A DNA stretch of 64,000 bases from an uncultured Verrucomicrobia subdivision 3 bacterium (GTDB lineage Bacteria; Verrucomicrobiota; Verrucomicrobiia; Limisphaerales; UBA11358): assembly GCA_903850425.1 (NCBI GenBank), contig CAINLR010000004.1:1-64000 (forward strand). The letters run 5' to 3'. The notes under the pieces are model-generated. The model was not told the DNA's origin. It searched no databases and saw only the letters and a list, made by a program, of their open reading frames with translations. The position numbers and the translations under genes are program-made. Below are positions 52,632-61,355 of the stretch, piece after piece (the first letter of the stretch is position 1; each line of letters starts with the position of its first letter).

Positions 52632-53942
52632 ATGCAAAGCAAAGCGCAATCTTTCACCCGGCTCCTGACCTTGCTGACATGGAGTGTTTTTTTGACCGGA
52701 GCCGAGCGGTTGTCGGCTGCTCCCACCATATTTTCCTCCGTCCCAGCCAACGGCTCGACCGGGGTGTCGCCTGCCACCACATTGACGCTGAATTTCAGTG
52801 AGGCCATGAACACCACAGCCACCACGGTCATGGTGATAGCTGGCTCGCAGATGGTCACGGTCTCCCCGGCTTGGAATGCCGGCAAGACCATCCTGACCTG
52901 CACGCCCACCACCGCCTTGCCGGTTAATCAGATGATCACTTGGGTGGCAAGCGGAACGAGCGCCGCCGGTGTGGCGCTCGGTGGCACCACCTATGGCACG
53001 TTTACCACCCTGGCACCCAATACTGGCTGCGACCCGACGGCCTTGGAGCTTTCACTGACGGTTTCCAAGAACGGCATGTATTTGCAGGCTGCCACCAACG
53101 CGCCGACGCCCAATCCCAGCTCGTCGAATGTTTTTCTGGCGTGCATGTCCTTGCCCTGTCCGCGCGACGCCACCAATATCAGCCTTCAAATGCCCGGCAG
53201 CGCGGTGTCCAACCTCACGCTAGCATACCCCGGCCACCTGACGCTGACGGATATCGGTCATGCCAGTCAGCCGGGGTTTGATACCACTTATCCGGCCGGC
53301 AATTACATCTTCACCATCAAGGCCGTGAACTCCAATCAGACGGTCTCGGTCAATTTTTCGTCCAGTCTCACCGCGCCGCCGGCGCCGCACCTGAGCAATT
53401 ATCTGGCGGCCCAGGCCATCAACCCGGCGCAGCCGTTTGTGCTGAGGTGGGACCCGCTGGCGGGCGGATCGGCAGCCGATGTCATCTACGTGGAGATTTA
53501 TGGCGGGTATTTTAACACCCCGGCTCTGGGGAATGCCGGCTCGCTCAACAGCACGGTGACCTCGGTGACCATTCCGGCGGGGACCCTGCAAGCCAACCAA
53601 ACCTACTCCGGTTGCGTCACGTTTTATCATTGTCTGCTGGTGACCAATGGCGCGACTTATCTGACGCTGACGTACCGAGCGGCCACCACGGAGTTTGGAT
53701 TGCAGACTGGCACCGGCAGCACACCGCTGGTTTTGACGCCGGCGGGATGGAGCGGGGGAAGTTTTTCCTTCGACTCCACCTGCACGAACGGCCAGGCGTT
53801 GACTGCGGAATACACCACCAATCTGGCTCCGCCGCATTGGACCACGCTCTATTCCACCAACAGCCCGGCTGCGCGAGTGCGCTTTAGCGATCCCCATGCA
53901 GCCACCAACCGGCAGCTTTTTTATCGGGTGCGCACGCCGTGA
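52632..53942 (+). CDS. Secreted protein with bacterial Ig-like (SbsA/Big_5) domain
   Basis: This is a 436-residue protein. A signal peptide (LLTLLTWSVFLTGAERLSAA) is followed by a Big_5-type Ig domain (FSSVPANGSTGVSPATTLTLNFSEAMN, residues about 33-130; quoted in part). After that come beta-rich regions with no enzyme motif and a C-terminal PHWTTLYSTNSPAARVRF...FYRVRTP tail typical of secreted Verrucomicrobial proteins. The ATG at 52632 is chosen since it begins the signal peptide. It lies between copy D and the true etfB gene. Function is unknown; an extracellular or cell-surface location is likely. Confidence 0.75.
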   Translation: MQSKAQSFTRLLTLLTWSVFLTGAERLSAAPTIFSSVPANGSTGVSPATTLTLNFSEAMNTTATTVMVIAGSQMVTVSPAWNAGKTILTCTPTTALPVNQMITWVASGTSAAGVALGGTTYGTFTTLAPNTGCDPTALELSLTVSKNGMYLQAATNAPTPNPSSSNVFLACMSLPCPRDATNISLQMPGSAVSNLTLAYPGHLTLTDIGHASQPGFDTTYPAGNYIFTIKAVNSNQTVSVNFSSSLTAPPAPHLSNYLAAQAINPAQPFVLRWDPLAGGSAADVIYVEIYGGYFNTPALGNAGSLNSTVTSVTIPAGTLQANQTYSGCVTFYHCLLVTNGATYLTLTYRAATTEFGLQTGTGSTPLVLTPAGWSGGSFSFDSTCTNGQALTAEYTTNLAPPHWTTLYSTNSPAARVRFSDPHAATNRQLFYRVRTP

Positions 53943-54053
53943 GACGGATGCCTCACGGAAAGATTCGAAGAGATGAGTCAGCGCTTGATGTTGACTACTA
54001 TTAATTGATCGCAACGACTCTTTTTGCGACTGTCCCGGCCAACCTGAAATTTT

Positions 54054-54863
54054 ATGAGCACAGCCTATCAAATTGTCGTCTGCGGCAGCATCGTTCCCGA
54101 TCCGCTGCAGACGTTGGAACCCATCGCGTCGCCCACCGGGCCGGCGTTGAAAAATGAAATGATGCTGCCCGCCGTCCTCGATCCGTGGGCGGGCCACGCG
54201 CTTTACGAAGCCGCCAACCTGGCGAAAAACCAGCCCGGCAGCAAAGTCTGGCTCGTCAGCCTCGGCCCGAAAGCCAAGCTCCAGCAGGTGATGATGACCG
54301 TCGCGCAAAAAGTGCCGTTCGAACTCGTCGCGCTCGACGGCTCGGCCAGCGGTTTCACCGACGCCACCGAAACAGCGGCAGCGCTCGCTGACGCCATCGC
54401 CGCCATTCCGGGCCTCGACAAATCCAGGCTGCTCGTTTTCGGCGGCTGGGAATCCGCCTCGCGCGGCGCGGGCGCGACGATGCAAATGGTCGGCGAACGC
54501 CTCGGTCTCGTGGATCAATTTCAAGGCGTGGATCAACTCACGGTGAACGCCGACGGTTCGCTGGAAATTTTGGAGCGCATCGAAGGCGGAAAGCATCAAG
54601 TCTCGAAATGCGCGGGCGCACCGGCGTTGCTCGGCTGGGCCACGGGCAATTTGCCGGAGCCGAGGAACAATCCGCAGGTCGGCATGGTCAACATGCGCAC
54701 GGTGATGCCAGCATTGCAAAAGGCCAAGCCGACGAAGCTGGCCGGTGAAGGTTTGAGTTTCGCCAGCGTGGCGCTACCGAAACAACTGCGCGAAACGCAA
54801 ATCGTGAAGGACAAATCGCCGGACGACATCGCGAAGGAAATTGTCGAGTGGATCAAGAAGTAG
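54054..54863 (+). CDS. etfB: Electron transfer flavoprotein beta subunit
   Basis: This 269-residue protein has the EtfB plan: YQIVVCGSIVPDP at the N terminus, a conserved NEMMLPAVLDPWAGHALYEAANL segment (residues about 35-56; shown in part), VWLVSLGP, and the GWESASRGAGATMQMVGERLGL region that contacts AMP and FAD. With the alpha subunit it accepts electrons from the acyl-CoA dehydrogenase encoded upstream and passes them to the ETF:quinone oxidoreductase. Its 5' end is copied three times in the upstream 5 kb. The alpha gene follows 38 bases later. Confidence 0.95.
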   Translation: MSTAYQIVVCGSIVPDPLQTLEPIASPTGPALKNEMMLPAVLDPWAGHALYEAANLAKNQPGSKVWLVSLGPKAKLQQVMMTVAQKVPFELVALDGSASGFTDATETAAALADAIAAIPGLDKSRLLVFGGWESASRGAGATMQMVGERLGLVDQFQGVDQLTVNADGSLEILERIEGGKHQVSKCAGAPALLGWATGNLPEPRNNPQVGMVNMRTVMPALQKAKPTKLAGEGLSFASVALPKQLRETQIVKDKSPDDIAKEIVEWIKK

Positions 54864-54901
54864 AAAACACGAAATACACGAACCACACGAAAAATTATTT
54901 T

Positions 54902-55936
54902 ATGGAAACGATTCTTGTTCTGGCTCACACGGAAACTGACGGTTCGCTCGCCAAGCCGGTGCGCGAGGCGTTGCACGCGGCGGCGGCGCTGCACAAATCA
55001 CTCGCTGGTTCCAAGCTCCTCGTGGGTTTGATTGGCGAAGATGTTCAGGCGGCAGCGAACTCCATCGCGGCCAGTCCGGCGACTAAATATTTTGGCGTGA
55101 CCGGCGCGGATTTCAGCGTGTCGCGCTACGCCACGGATGCGGCGGCGGCGGAAGCCATTTTCAAGGCGGCGCAGGCCACGGTGGTGGTCGCTCCGGCGAC
55201 TTCGCGTTGGGCGCGTGTTTTGCCCGGCGTCGCGCAACGGCTCGGCGGACGCGCGGACACGCACGTCACCGGCGTGGCGGTGGCGGACGGAAAAATTTCC
55301 GTCAACCGCTGGTATTACCGGCAGCGCATGGAAGGTGTGCTGACGCGGACGCAGCGGCCGTGGATTATCGGGGTTGATCCGGGCAGCCACACACCATGCG
55401 AATGTGGCGCGGGGGCGGCGAGCGTGGAAATGGTCCCGGTCAATCTTACGGAGGCCAACAAACGCACGACGGTGGTTGGCATTCGTGAGCCAAAGGCCGA
55501 TGCGCAAACCATCCGGCCGGACGCGGAATTGTTGTTCGTCACCGGCGCGGGCTGGACGAAGAAACAGGCCGACGGCCAGACCCACGTTCCCGAAGCGGAG
55601 AAGCTGATTCTTGGTTTCCTGAAACAAGCGCGCGCCTCGCTGGGCAGCAGCAAATCGCTGGTGGATTTGGGCGGCGAAGGGCAGGCGGTGTTGCCGTTTC
55701 TGTCGCATTTGAATCAAATTGGCCAGACGGGCGCGACCCCGCGGCACGCGAAAGGATTGAGCACCTGTTGTCACGGCGAAGAGCCGCACACGGTCGGCTG
55801 GCGTTTCATCGGCGAGCGCCGAGCGATCAGCCTCGACCCGAACTGCGGCTGGGCGCGCGGCAAGGCCGACGTGCTCTATGTCGCCGACGCGTTTGCGGTG
55901 GTGGCCAAAGTGAACGAGCTGCTGGCGGCTGGCTGA
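54902..55936 (+). CDS. etfA: Electron transfer flavoprotein alpha subunit
   Basis: This is a 344-residue protein. The N-terminal domain runs from METILVLAHTETDGSL to VEMVPVNLT. The C-terminal FAD domain carries LLFVTGAGWTKKQ, DLGGEGQAVLPFLSHLNQIGQTG and CGWARGKADVLYVADAFAVV in place of the common SGAIQH-type wording, so it is a divergent EtfA. ATG 54902 is chosen; the frame upstream overlaps the end of etfB. It forms the ETF heterodimer with EtfB in the cytoplasm. Confidence 0.92.
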   Translation: METILVLAHTETDGSLAKPVREALHAAAALHKSLAGSKLLVGLIGEDVQAAANSIAASPATKYFGVTGADFSVSRYATDAAAAEAIFKAAQATVVVAPATSRWARVLPGVAQRLGGRADTHVTGVAVADGKISVNRWYYRQRMEGVLTRTQRPWIIGVDPGSHTPCECGAGAASVEMVPVNLTEANKRTTVVGIREPKADAQTIRPDAELLFVTGAGWTKKQADGQTHVPEAEKLILGFLKQARASLGSSKSLVDLGGEGQAVLPFLSHLNQIGQTGATPRHAKGLSTCCHGEEPHTVGWRFIGERRAISLDPNCGWARGKADVLYVADAFAVVAKVNELLAAG

Positions 55937-56030
55937 GTTGATCAAGCGGGCGGCGGCGCTAAAGGCGATGATTTCCCGGTGATTTAAGCTTGCGTCGAAG
56001 TGGGAACGGGAGGAGCTTCTGCTCATCGCC

Positions 56031-57230
56031 ATGCCTCGAATATTTGACATTGTGTTGGGATCGGTCGGACTGATCGTCACCATCGGCCTGGTGGCCTTTG
56101 GATTTTTTTGGATGATCAAACGGAGCTACGACCCAGGGAAGATGATCTTCAAATGTGGTTTTACCATTCCCTTTGTCGGCGGCTGCATTTTTCTCGCCTA
56201 CAAAATGGGGCCGTTTGGGCCGTTTCTCATCGTCTTCATGGCGGTGGTGCTCTCTTATATGTGGACGCCGCACCTCAGCGAACTGGTGGCCGGGCCGCTG
56301 GCGAATCTGTTTGATGGCGGCAGCGAGGAGCCGGATAAGAAACCGTATTATTCGATTGCGATGGGCAAACAAAAGCGCGGCAAATATCTGGAGGCCATCG
56401 TGGATATCCGCGCGCAGCTCGCCAAATTTCCGAATGATTATGAAGGCATGATGCTGCTCGCGCATATCCAGGCCGAGAACCTGAAGGACTTGCCCGGCGC
56501 GGAAATCACTTGCAACCACTTTTGCGACCGGCCCGACGCCCCGCCGAAACAGGTCGCCGCCGCCTGCACGCAACTGGCCGACTGGTATCTGAAAATCGGC
56601 GTGGACGTGGAGGCGGCGGGGGCAGTGTTGCAACGAGTGGTGGACCGTTATCCGGACACCGAGATTGCCCTGGCGGCGGAGCAGCGCCTCGCGCATCTCG
56701 GCGGCGTGCAGAAAATCTTGTTAGAATCGCACGACCGCCAGCCCATGGTGCTGCCGGAAGGCGTGCATAATATCGGGCTGCTGGACTCGACGAAATTTTT
56801 GCGGCCGAAGGAGCTTGAGCCGGGCCAACTGGCGGCGGCGCACGTCAAACATCTGGAAGAGCATCCGCATGATTCGGAGGTGCGCGAGAAACTGGCGACG
56901 CTTTATGCGCGGGATTTCAAGCGGCTGGACCTGGCGACCATGGAAATGGCGCAGTTGATCAACGAGCCAAGGCATTCTCCGAAGCAGGTGGCGACCTGGC
57001 TGAATCTGCTGGCGAACTTCCAGATCGATTTGGGTGCCGACGTGGCGACCGTGCGCGAGACGCTGGAGCAAATTGTGGAACGCTTTCCGGGGTTGCCGCT
57101 GGCCGAGATCACGCAACGCCGCCTGAATTTGCTCAACCTGGAGTTCAAGGGCAAAGAAAAAACGCCGGACGTGAAGCTCGGCGTTTATGAACAGAATGTC
57201 GGGTTGAAATACGGCTCACCGCGCCGCTAA
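56031..57230 (+). CDS. Membrane protein with TPR-like soluble domain
   Basis: This is a 399-residue protein. Three hydrophobic segments lie in the first 90 residues (about 10-28, 43-56 and 62-80). A soluble part then has tetratricopeptide-like helix pairs (YYSIAMGKQKRGKYLEAIVDI, then DYEGMMLLAHIQAENLKDLPGAE, then further pairs to about residue 370). No enzyme motif is seen. It starts 94 bases after etfA and may be a distal member of that operon, or independent. Its last 15 bases overlap the end of the lipoprotein gene on the opposite strand. Confidence 0.75.
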   Translation: MPRIFDIVLGSVGLIVTIGLVAFGFFWMIKRSYDPGKMIFKCGFTIPFVGGCIFLAYKMGPFGPFLIVFMAVVLSYMWTPHLSELVAGPLANLFDGGSEEPDKKPYYSIAMGKQKRGKYLEAIVDIRAQLAKFPNDYEGMMLLAHIQAENLKDLPGAEITCNHFCDRPDAPPKQVAAACTQLADWYLKIGVDVEAAGAVLQRVVDRYPDTEIALAAEQRLAHLGGVQKILLESHDRQPMVLPEGVHNIGLLDSTKFLRPKELEPGQLAAAHVKHLEEHPHDSEVREKLATLYARDFKRLDLATMEMAQLINEPRHSPKQVATWLNLLANFQIDLGADVATVRETLEQIVERFPGLPLAEITQRRLNLLNLEFKGKEKTPDVKLGVYEQNVGLKYGSPRR

Positions 57231-57614
57231 TTGCAGCGCAATTTCCTTTTCGATTTCGTGGACCAGGTCCAGATCGCTCACGCCCCATTTGGTGCGCGCC
57301 TGCACATCCACCTGCGTGGTCTTCGGGTCCACCGCTTCCACCCGGACCCAGACATTGCGGTCATTCACGCGGCCCTGCAGCGAGCGGACGTTGTTGGTGG
57401 TGTCGTGCGGAATGTATTCCTTGATCATCACGCCATTGTTCTGGATGACGGCGACGGAAGCGGCATAAACCTGATCCATCGTCCGCGCGTAACGGCCGGC
57501 CACCGAGTCCTTGCTCCAAGTCGTGGCGAAAGAGTGAGTGTCGCTCACGGTGTTGACACAGCCGATGGTCACGAGGCCCAGGGCGAGGGACAGGGCAAAA
57601 ATTGATTTTTTCAT
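57216..57614 (-). CDS. Small lipoprotein, DUF3568-like
   Basis: This 132-residue protein has a lipoprotein signal (MKKSIFALSLALGLVTIGC, lipid cysteine at residue 19). The rest follows the DUF3568 pattern: VYAASVAVIQNNGVMIKEY, then VRSLQGRVNDRNVWVRVEAVDPKTTQVDV and a C-terminal helix. It is a periplasmic, membrane-anchored protein of unknown role. ATG 57614 is chosen because it begins the signal; 13 further codons upstream are open but not signal-like. Confidence 0.82.
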   Translation of the reverse strand: MKKSIFALSLALGLVTIGCVNTVSDTHSFATTWSKDSVAGRYARTMDQVYAASVAVIQNNGVMIKEYIPHDTTNNVRSLQGRVNDRNVWVRVEAVDPKTTQVDVQARTKWGVSDLDLVHEIEKEIALQLAAR

Positions 57615-57731
57615 ATCGCCGACAATGTCACCGCGAAAAGCCGTGCGCGTCAAGCACGTTTCCTGTTTCCCCGGTTTGGGAAAAGCGGCGAATTTTGGGT
57701 GCCGGCTGCCGCCGGGCGGAGGGGCGCGGTA

Positions 57732-58151
57732 TCAATTGCTAACCGGCTTGGCTGCCGCCTGCAATCGGCGCTGCGGCCAAAAGGGCTTCCGAAAGGCGTC
57801 GGTGAAATCATAGCCGGTCTGGAAATCGTCGCGCGTGTCTTTCTCCGTTTTGGCCAGCAGGCCGATTTCCACCATGTTGAAAACGATGTCGCCGAAATCC
57901 TTGCTGGTGTGGATGCCCCACTCTTCAAGCACGGTCATCGTCATCGGGCCGAATTGCGTCAGCGAATATTGCCGGATGCCGTCCAGCAGTTCCTGGCCGG
58001 TGACGTGGCGGACGGTGCCGCGATTTTCCTTGCTGATGAACTTCTGGGTGAAGTCCAGCGCCTCGCGGACAAACGTGTAGGCATCGCGTTGGAAACGCGC
58101 ATCGGTGGCGAGGATGTTCTCCACGGCTGCTTCGAAATTGACTTCTTGCAT
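57732..58151 (-). CDS. Minf_1886-family protein
   Basis: This 139-residue protein matches the Minf_1886 family defined in the PVC superphylum: VENILATDARFQRDAYTFVREALDFTQ, then HVTGQELLDGIRQYSLTQFGPMTMTVLEEWGIH and FGDIVFNMVEIGLL. The function is unknown. It is cytoplasmic by sequence (no signal or membrane helix). The start is 1 base after the stop of a 43-codon gene, so the two are coupled. Its presence is one of the better phylum clues in the window. Confidence 0.9.
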   Translation of the reverse strand: MQEVNFEAAVENILATDARFQRDAYTFVREALDFTQKFISKENRGTVRHVTGQELLDGIRQYSLTQFGPMTMTVLEEWGIHTSKDFGDIVFNMVEIGLLAKTEKDTRDDFQTGYDFTDAFRKPFWPQRRLQAAAKPVSN

Positions 58152-58152
58152 A

Positions 58153-58284
58153 TCAGGGTCGGGCGGACTGGGTCGTGGTTGCGGCTGGATGAGCGGCGCG
58201 ATAAGTTTTCACGCACCACCCCGTCAGCAGCAAACCCACGATGACACAAAGAACCAATTGTTCCTGTTTTGTCAGCCCATTCAT
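58153..58284 (-). CDS. 43-residue membrane micro-protein coupled to the Minf_1886 gene
   Basis: A short reading frame starts MNGLTKQEQLVLCVIVGLLL and continues TGWCVKTYRAAH to a small Thr/Ala-rich tail. It has one hydrophobic helix (residues about 9-22) with a basic C-terminal side, so a single-pass membrane peptide is predicted. Its TGA is separated by one base from the ATG of the Minf_1886 gene. I know of similar short leaders in related genomes only by general impression. The coupling and the clean helix are the evidence that it is real. Confidence 0.6.
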   Translation of the reverse strand: MNGLTKQEQLVLCVIVGLLLTGWCVKTYRAAHPAATTTQSARP

Positions 58285-58775
58285 GCGAGTAATCTAACGA
58301 AAAACCAGCCAACGGCAACCATTGCGTTGACGGGTGCCGGGACGGGTTCAAAAGGAGACGATTTTACGGGGAGTAATTCCCGGGGTTTTCGGACCAGAGG
58401 GTGGCCGGTGATGTTGGGGGTGAGGAACGGCCCAGAACGGTCTGCGCGGATGGTGGGGATGGAGGATTGTCTGGTGGGCGCGATGTGCCAGGTCCGGCCC
58501 AAGCAGTCAATTAGTTGGCGGCGTTGCCCCAGCATTTCAAATGGAGCGGCATCCGCAGCGTCCATCGCCCCTTGATTGAACTGCATGAGGAAAACCGTTT
58601 GGCGCGGCGTTTGGCGATTTGCTTTTTTATCACCGCAAGTCAAGCCGGCCGTTATCCTTTGATCAAGGGCTTTCATCGGCCTTTGCTCTGCTCAGGCATC
58701 CTCAACCCGCCCGGCTAAAGGACAGATACCATTGTTAAATCACCGGTCTCCTTCTGTTCCCGCCCCGATCCCAAA
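58285..58775. other. Spacer with no recognised gene
   Basis: Both strands have open stretches (for example leftward 58281-58676), but their composition is unlike a protein and no family is recognisable. No rRNA, tRNA, RNase P, SRP or 6S landmark was found. The segment may hold promoters for the micro-protein gene. Confidence 0.45.
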
Positions 58776-59465
58776 TTAACTGCGGCTGTCGCGCGCGGCC
58801 ATGACGTAATAGAGCAGTTCCATCACGCTGCTCACCAGCGCGGCCACATAGGTGAGCGCGGCGGCGTGGAGCACTTGGCTGACCCCGGCGCGTTCGTCTT
58901 CGCGCACCAAGCCGAGGCGAAAGAGCTGTTCCTTGGCGCGGCTGCTGGCGTCGTATTCCACCGGTAACGTGACGAGTTGAAACAGCGTCAGCACGGCGAA
59001 GATGACGATGATGATGGGCAGCACCACTTTCAGCAGGCCTAGAAACATGCCGAGAAAGAAAATGCCCATGTAGGCGTAGCTGGCGAATTGCGTGACCGGC
59101 ACCAGCGCCATCCGCAAATTAAACAAGCCGTAAGCGGCCTGATGCTGGAGCGCATGGCCGGCTTCGTGCGCCGCCACGCCGACGGCGGCGATGGAGGTGC
59201 CCTGGAAATTGTCCGACGACAAAAACAGGGCGCGTTTCGTCGGGTCGTAATGGTCGCTCAACCGGCCGGCGACTTCCTCGACGGGCATCTCGGTCAGGCC
59301 GGCGCGGTCGAGAATCCGCCGCGCGGTCTGGGCACCGGTTCGTCCCGATTCCACCGGCACACTACTGTATTTGGCGTAGATCGAACTCAGTCGGATCTGG
59401 GCATAGATGCCGAGCAGCAAACCCGGGGCGGCGAACAATAAATATTTTGGATCGAAAAACATCAT
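58776..59465 (-). CDS. Membrane zinc metallopeptidase (YugP-like)
   Basis: This 229-residue protein has an N-terminal hydrophobic segment (YLLFAAPGLLLGIYAQ), the zinc motif AAHEAGHALQHQ (HExxH, about residues 110-114), and two or three later membrane helices (VVLPIIIVIFAVLTLFQLVTLP, around 150-170). This is the YugP/COG2738 family of neutral zinc peptidases of uncertain substrate. ATG 59465 or the adjacent 59462 is the start; the upstream extension is not conserved. It lies between the Minf_1886 pair and the sulfur operon and is probably independent of both. Confidence 0.88.
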   Translation of the reverse strand: MMFFDPKYLLFAAPGLLLGIYAQIRLSSIYAKYSSVPVESGRTGAQTARRILDRAGLTEMPVEEVAGRLSDHYDPTKRALFLSSDNFQGTSIAAVGVAAHEAGHALQHQAAYGLFNLRMALVPVTQFASYAYMGIFFLGMFLGLLKVVLPIIIVIFAVLTLFQLVTLPVEYDASSRAKEQLFRLGLVREDERAGVSQVLHAAALTYVAALVSSVMELLYYVMAARDSRS

Positions 59466-59615
59466 AGACTCATTCAATGGACAGCCTGGCGGCCAATTCA
59501 TTCAAAAGGAGGCCCGCCGCCTTGCAGCCGAGATTGAAGCAGAATCCCGCACCGCCGGCAATGCGGATTGGGTTTCTGGCTGGATTCGGAATTGCGCCGC
59601 TGGTGCGGCCCGGAT

Positions 59616-60929
59616 TCAAATCGCGAAGTCGGAGTATTCCGGGCGCGCGGCTTCGGTCGGTGCGGACAACATGCCCGCCGCCACCGTGGCGTTCGTGCCT
59701 TGCTCGATCAAGATAAACGCGCCGGTCAAATGGTTCGTCGTGTAGCCATCAAACACAATCGGCTTGGCCGTCCGCAAGCGGATGGCCCCGATGTCATTGA
59801 TCGCCAGCGCGGCCGGATCCGCCTCCGGTTCGAGCGTGGTCATGTTGATCCGGCTGTCAATTTTCGTCACGATGGCCTGCACGGTCTGCGTGGTGTGTTT
59901 GAGAAAATACTTTCTGCCAGCCTGCAGCGGGCGGGCGTGCATCCAGCAAACCTGACCCGACAATTCCGAACTGCGGCCGGGCAGGTTTTCCACGCCCACA
60001 AGCATGTCGCCCCGGCTGATATCAATGTCGTGTTCCAGGCAAAGCGTCACGGACTGCGGACAGAACGCCTCGTCGAGCGATCCGTGATAGGTCCAGATGT
60101 CCGCGACCCGGGTCTTGATGCCAGCGGGGAGCATGACCACTTCCTGGCCCTTGCGCACGATGCCGCTGGCGATCTGGCCGCTCAACCCGCGAAAGTCATG
60201 GAGCTGCTGGTCCGTCGGATTATTCGGCCGGTTGACCCATTGCACGGGGAAACGCAGCGAGTTCAAATTCCGGTCGCTCGCGATGTGGACAGTTTCCAGA
60301 TGACTGAGCAAGGCTGGCCCATCATACCACGGCGTCTTTTTGGAAAGATCCACCACGTTGTCGCCGTCGAGCGCGCTCATCGGAATGAATTTCACATCGC
60401 GGAACGCGCCGAGCTTCGGCAAAAAAGCTTCGATTTCATCGCGGATTTCCGTGTAGCGCGCTTCGCTCCAGCCCACTAAGTCCATCTTATTCACCGCGAT
60501 CACGAGATGCGGAATGCCCAACAACGCCGCAATGAACGAGTGCCGCCGCGTCTGCTCAATCACCCCTTGCCGCGCGTCCACCAGCACGATGGAAAGATTC
60601 GCCGTGCTCGCGCCCGTGACCATGTTGCGCGTGTATTGCACATGCCCGGGCGTGTCCGCGACGATGAACTTGCGTTTGGGCGTGGCGAAGTAGCGATACG
60701 CCACATCAATCGTGATGCCTTGCTCGCGTTCGGCGCGGAGGCCGTCGGTGAGGTTGGCGAGATTGATCTGTCCGCCCCCGGTGATGGCGGCGGATTTTTC
60801 CATCGCCTCAATCTGGTCTTCCATCAGCGATTTGGAATCGTAAAGCAAACGGCCGATGAGCGTGGACTTGCCGTCATCAACCGACCCGCAGGTGTTGAAG
60901 CGCAAGAGTTCGATGGGATGTTGGGGCAT
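59616..60929 (-). CDS. cysN: Sulfate adenylyltransferase subunit 1 (GTPase)
   Basis: This 437-residue GTPase has P-loop GSVDDGKST (15-23), the switch region AEREQGITIDVAYRYF, DTPGH, and NKMD with its SAL partner. EF-Tu-like beta-barrel domains follow. It couples GTP hydrolysis to ATP sulfurylase (CysD), driving sulfate to adenylyl-sulfate. No APS-kinase (CysC) domain is fused at the C terminus. It is the last gene of the leftward cys operon and is separated from cysD by an inserted four-helix-bundle gene. Confidence 0.95.
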   Translation of the reverse strand: MPQHPIELLRFNTCGSVDDGKSTLIGRLLYDSKSLMEDQIEAMEKSAAITGGGQINLANLTDGLRAEREQGITIDVAYRYFATPKRKFIVADTPGHVQYTRNMVTGASTANLSIVLVDARQGVIEQTRRHSFIAALLGIPHLVIAVNKMDLVGWSEARYTEIRDEIEAFLPKLGAFRDVKFIPMSALDGDNVVDLSKKTPWYDGPALLSHLETVHIASDRNLNSLRFPVQWVNRPNNPTDQQLHDFRGLSGQIASGIVRKGQEVVMLPAGIKTRVADIWTYHGSLDEAFCPQSVTLCLEHDIDISRGDMLVGVENLPGRSSELSGQVCWMHARPLQAGRKYFLKHTTQTVQAIVTKIDSRINMTTLEPEADPAALAINDIGAIRLRTAKPIVFDGYTTNHLTGAFILIEQGTNATVAAGMLSAPTEAARPEYSDFAI

Positions 60930-60930
60930 T

Positions 60931-61349
60931 AGGAGATGGGAGTTGGCAGATGGAAGTTAGGGTTGAGCCGTGCGTGCGCGGGTGGAACGAATCAATCCGG
61001 AAACCAAGCGGCCTGATTGAGCCACAAGTTCAAGCAAGGTTTTGTGTTCTTGTTCCGAAATGTAATTTGCATCAAGCATGACGCAGGATAGCGAACGCAC
61101 TTCGCCACAGGAAGCACGCGCTACGTTGTAAAACTGCAGTTTCTCGCCGGGGTGAGCGCGCTCAAATCCTTCCGCGACGTTCGTCATGGCCGAGACGGCC
61201 GCGCGTTGGACTTGATCGCGCAACCCAAAATCGAGGGCTGCGGGTTTGCGCCGAAAAAAAGAATAAACTGCGCGGACAAGTTCTCTTGCCGTTCGCCAGG
61301 CCTCAAGTCGCTCGAAATTTTCAATCCTATCTGCCATCTGCCATCTCCT
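60931..61349. mobile_element. Four-helix-bundle cassette with inverted repeat ends inside cysDN
   Basis: The gene at 60957-61337 is bounded by AGGAGATGGGAGTTGGCAGA (from 60931) and CTGCCATCTGCCATCTCCT (61331-61349), which are inverted relatives. The stop codon abuts the left arm and the ATG lies inside the right arm. The same words, without a gene, occur between cysD and cysH (62306-62377). This suggests a repeat-borne cassette and its empty counterpart. Confidence 0.65.
60957..61337 (-). CDS. Four-helix-bundle protein (23S rRNA IVP-type family)
   Basis: This is a 126-residue all-helical protein of the family named after intervening sequences of 23S rRNA: LEAWRTARELVRAVYSF, then LDFGLRDQVQRAAVSAMTNVAEGFER, then FYNVARASCGEVRSLSCVMLDA (segments shown singly). 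Members are common, short and often found alone between other genes; the function is unknown. Here it separates cysD from cysN and is flanked by inverted repeats. It has no signal or membrane helix. Confidence 0.9.
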   Translation of the reverse strand: MADRIENFERLEAWRTARELVRAVYSFFRRKPAALDFGLRDQVQRAAVSAMTNVAEGFERAHPGEKLQFYNVARASCGEVRSLSCVMLDANYISEQEHKTLLELVAQSGRLVSGLIRSTRARTAQP

Positions 61350-61355
61350 ATCCGC

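Noticed and set aside
46799-54053. Prophage or integron explanation for the cargo region
   Set aside because: No integrase, phage structural genes or attC-like sites were seen; the boundaries are copies of operon genes.
58285-58775. Possible structured RNA gene
   Set aside because: No recognised RNase P, SRP, 6S or tmRNA landmarks; no strong long-range stem found by eye.
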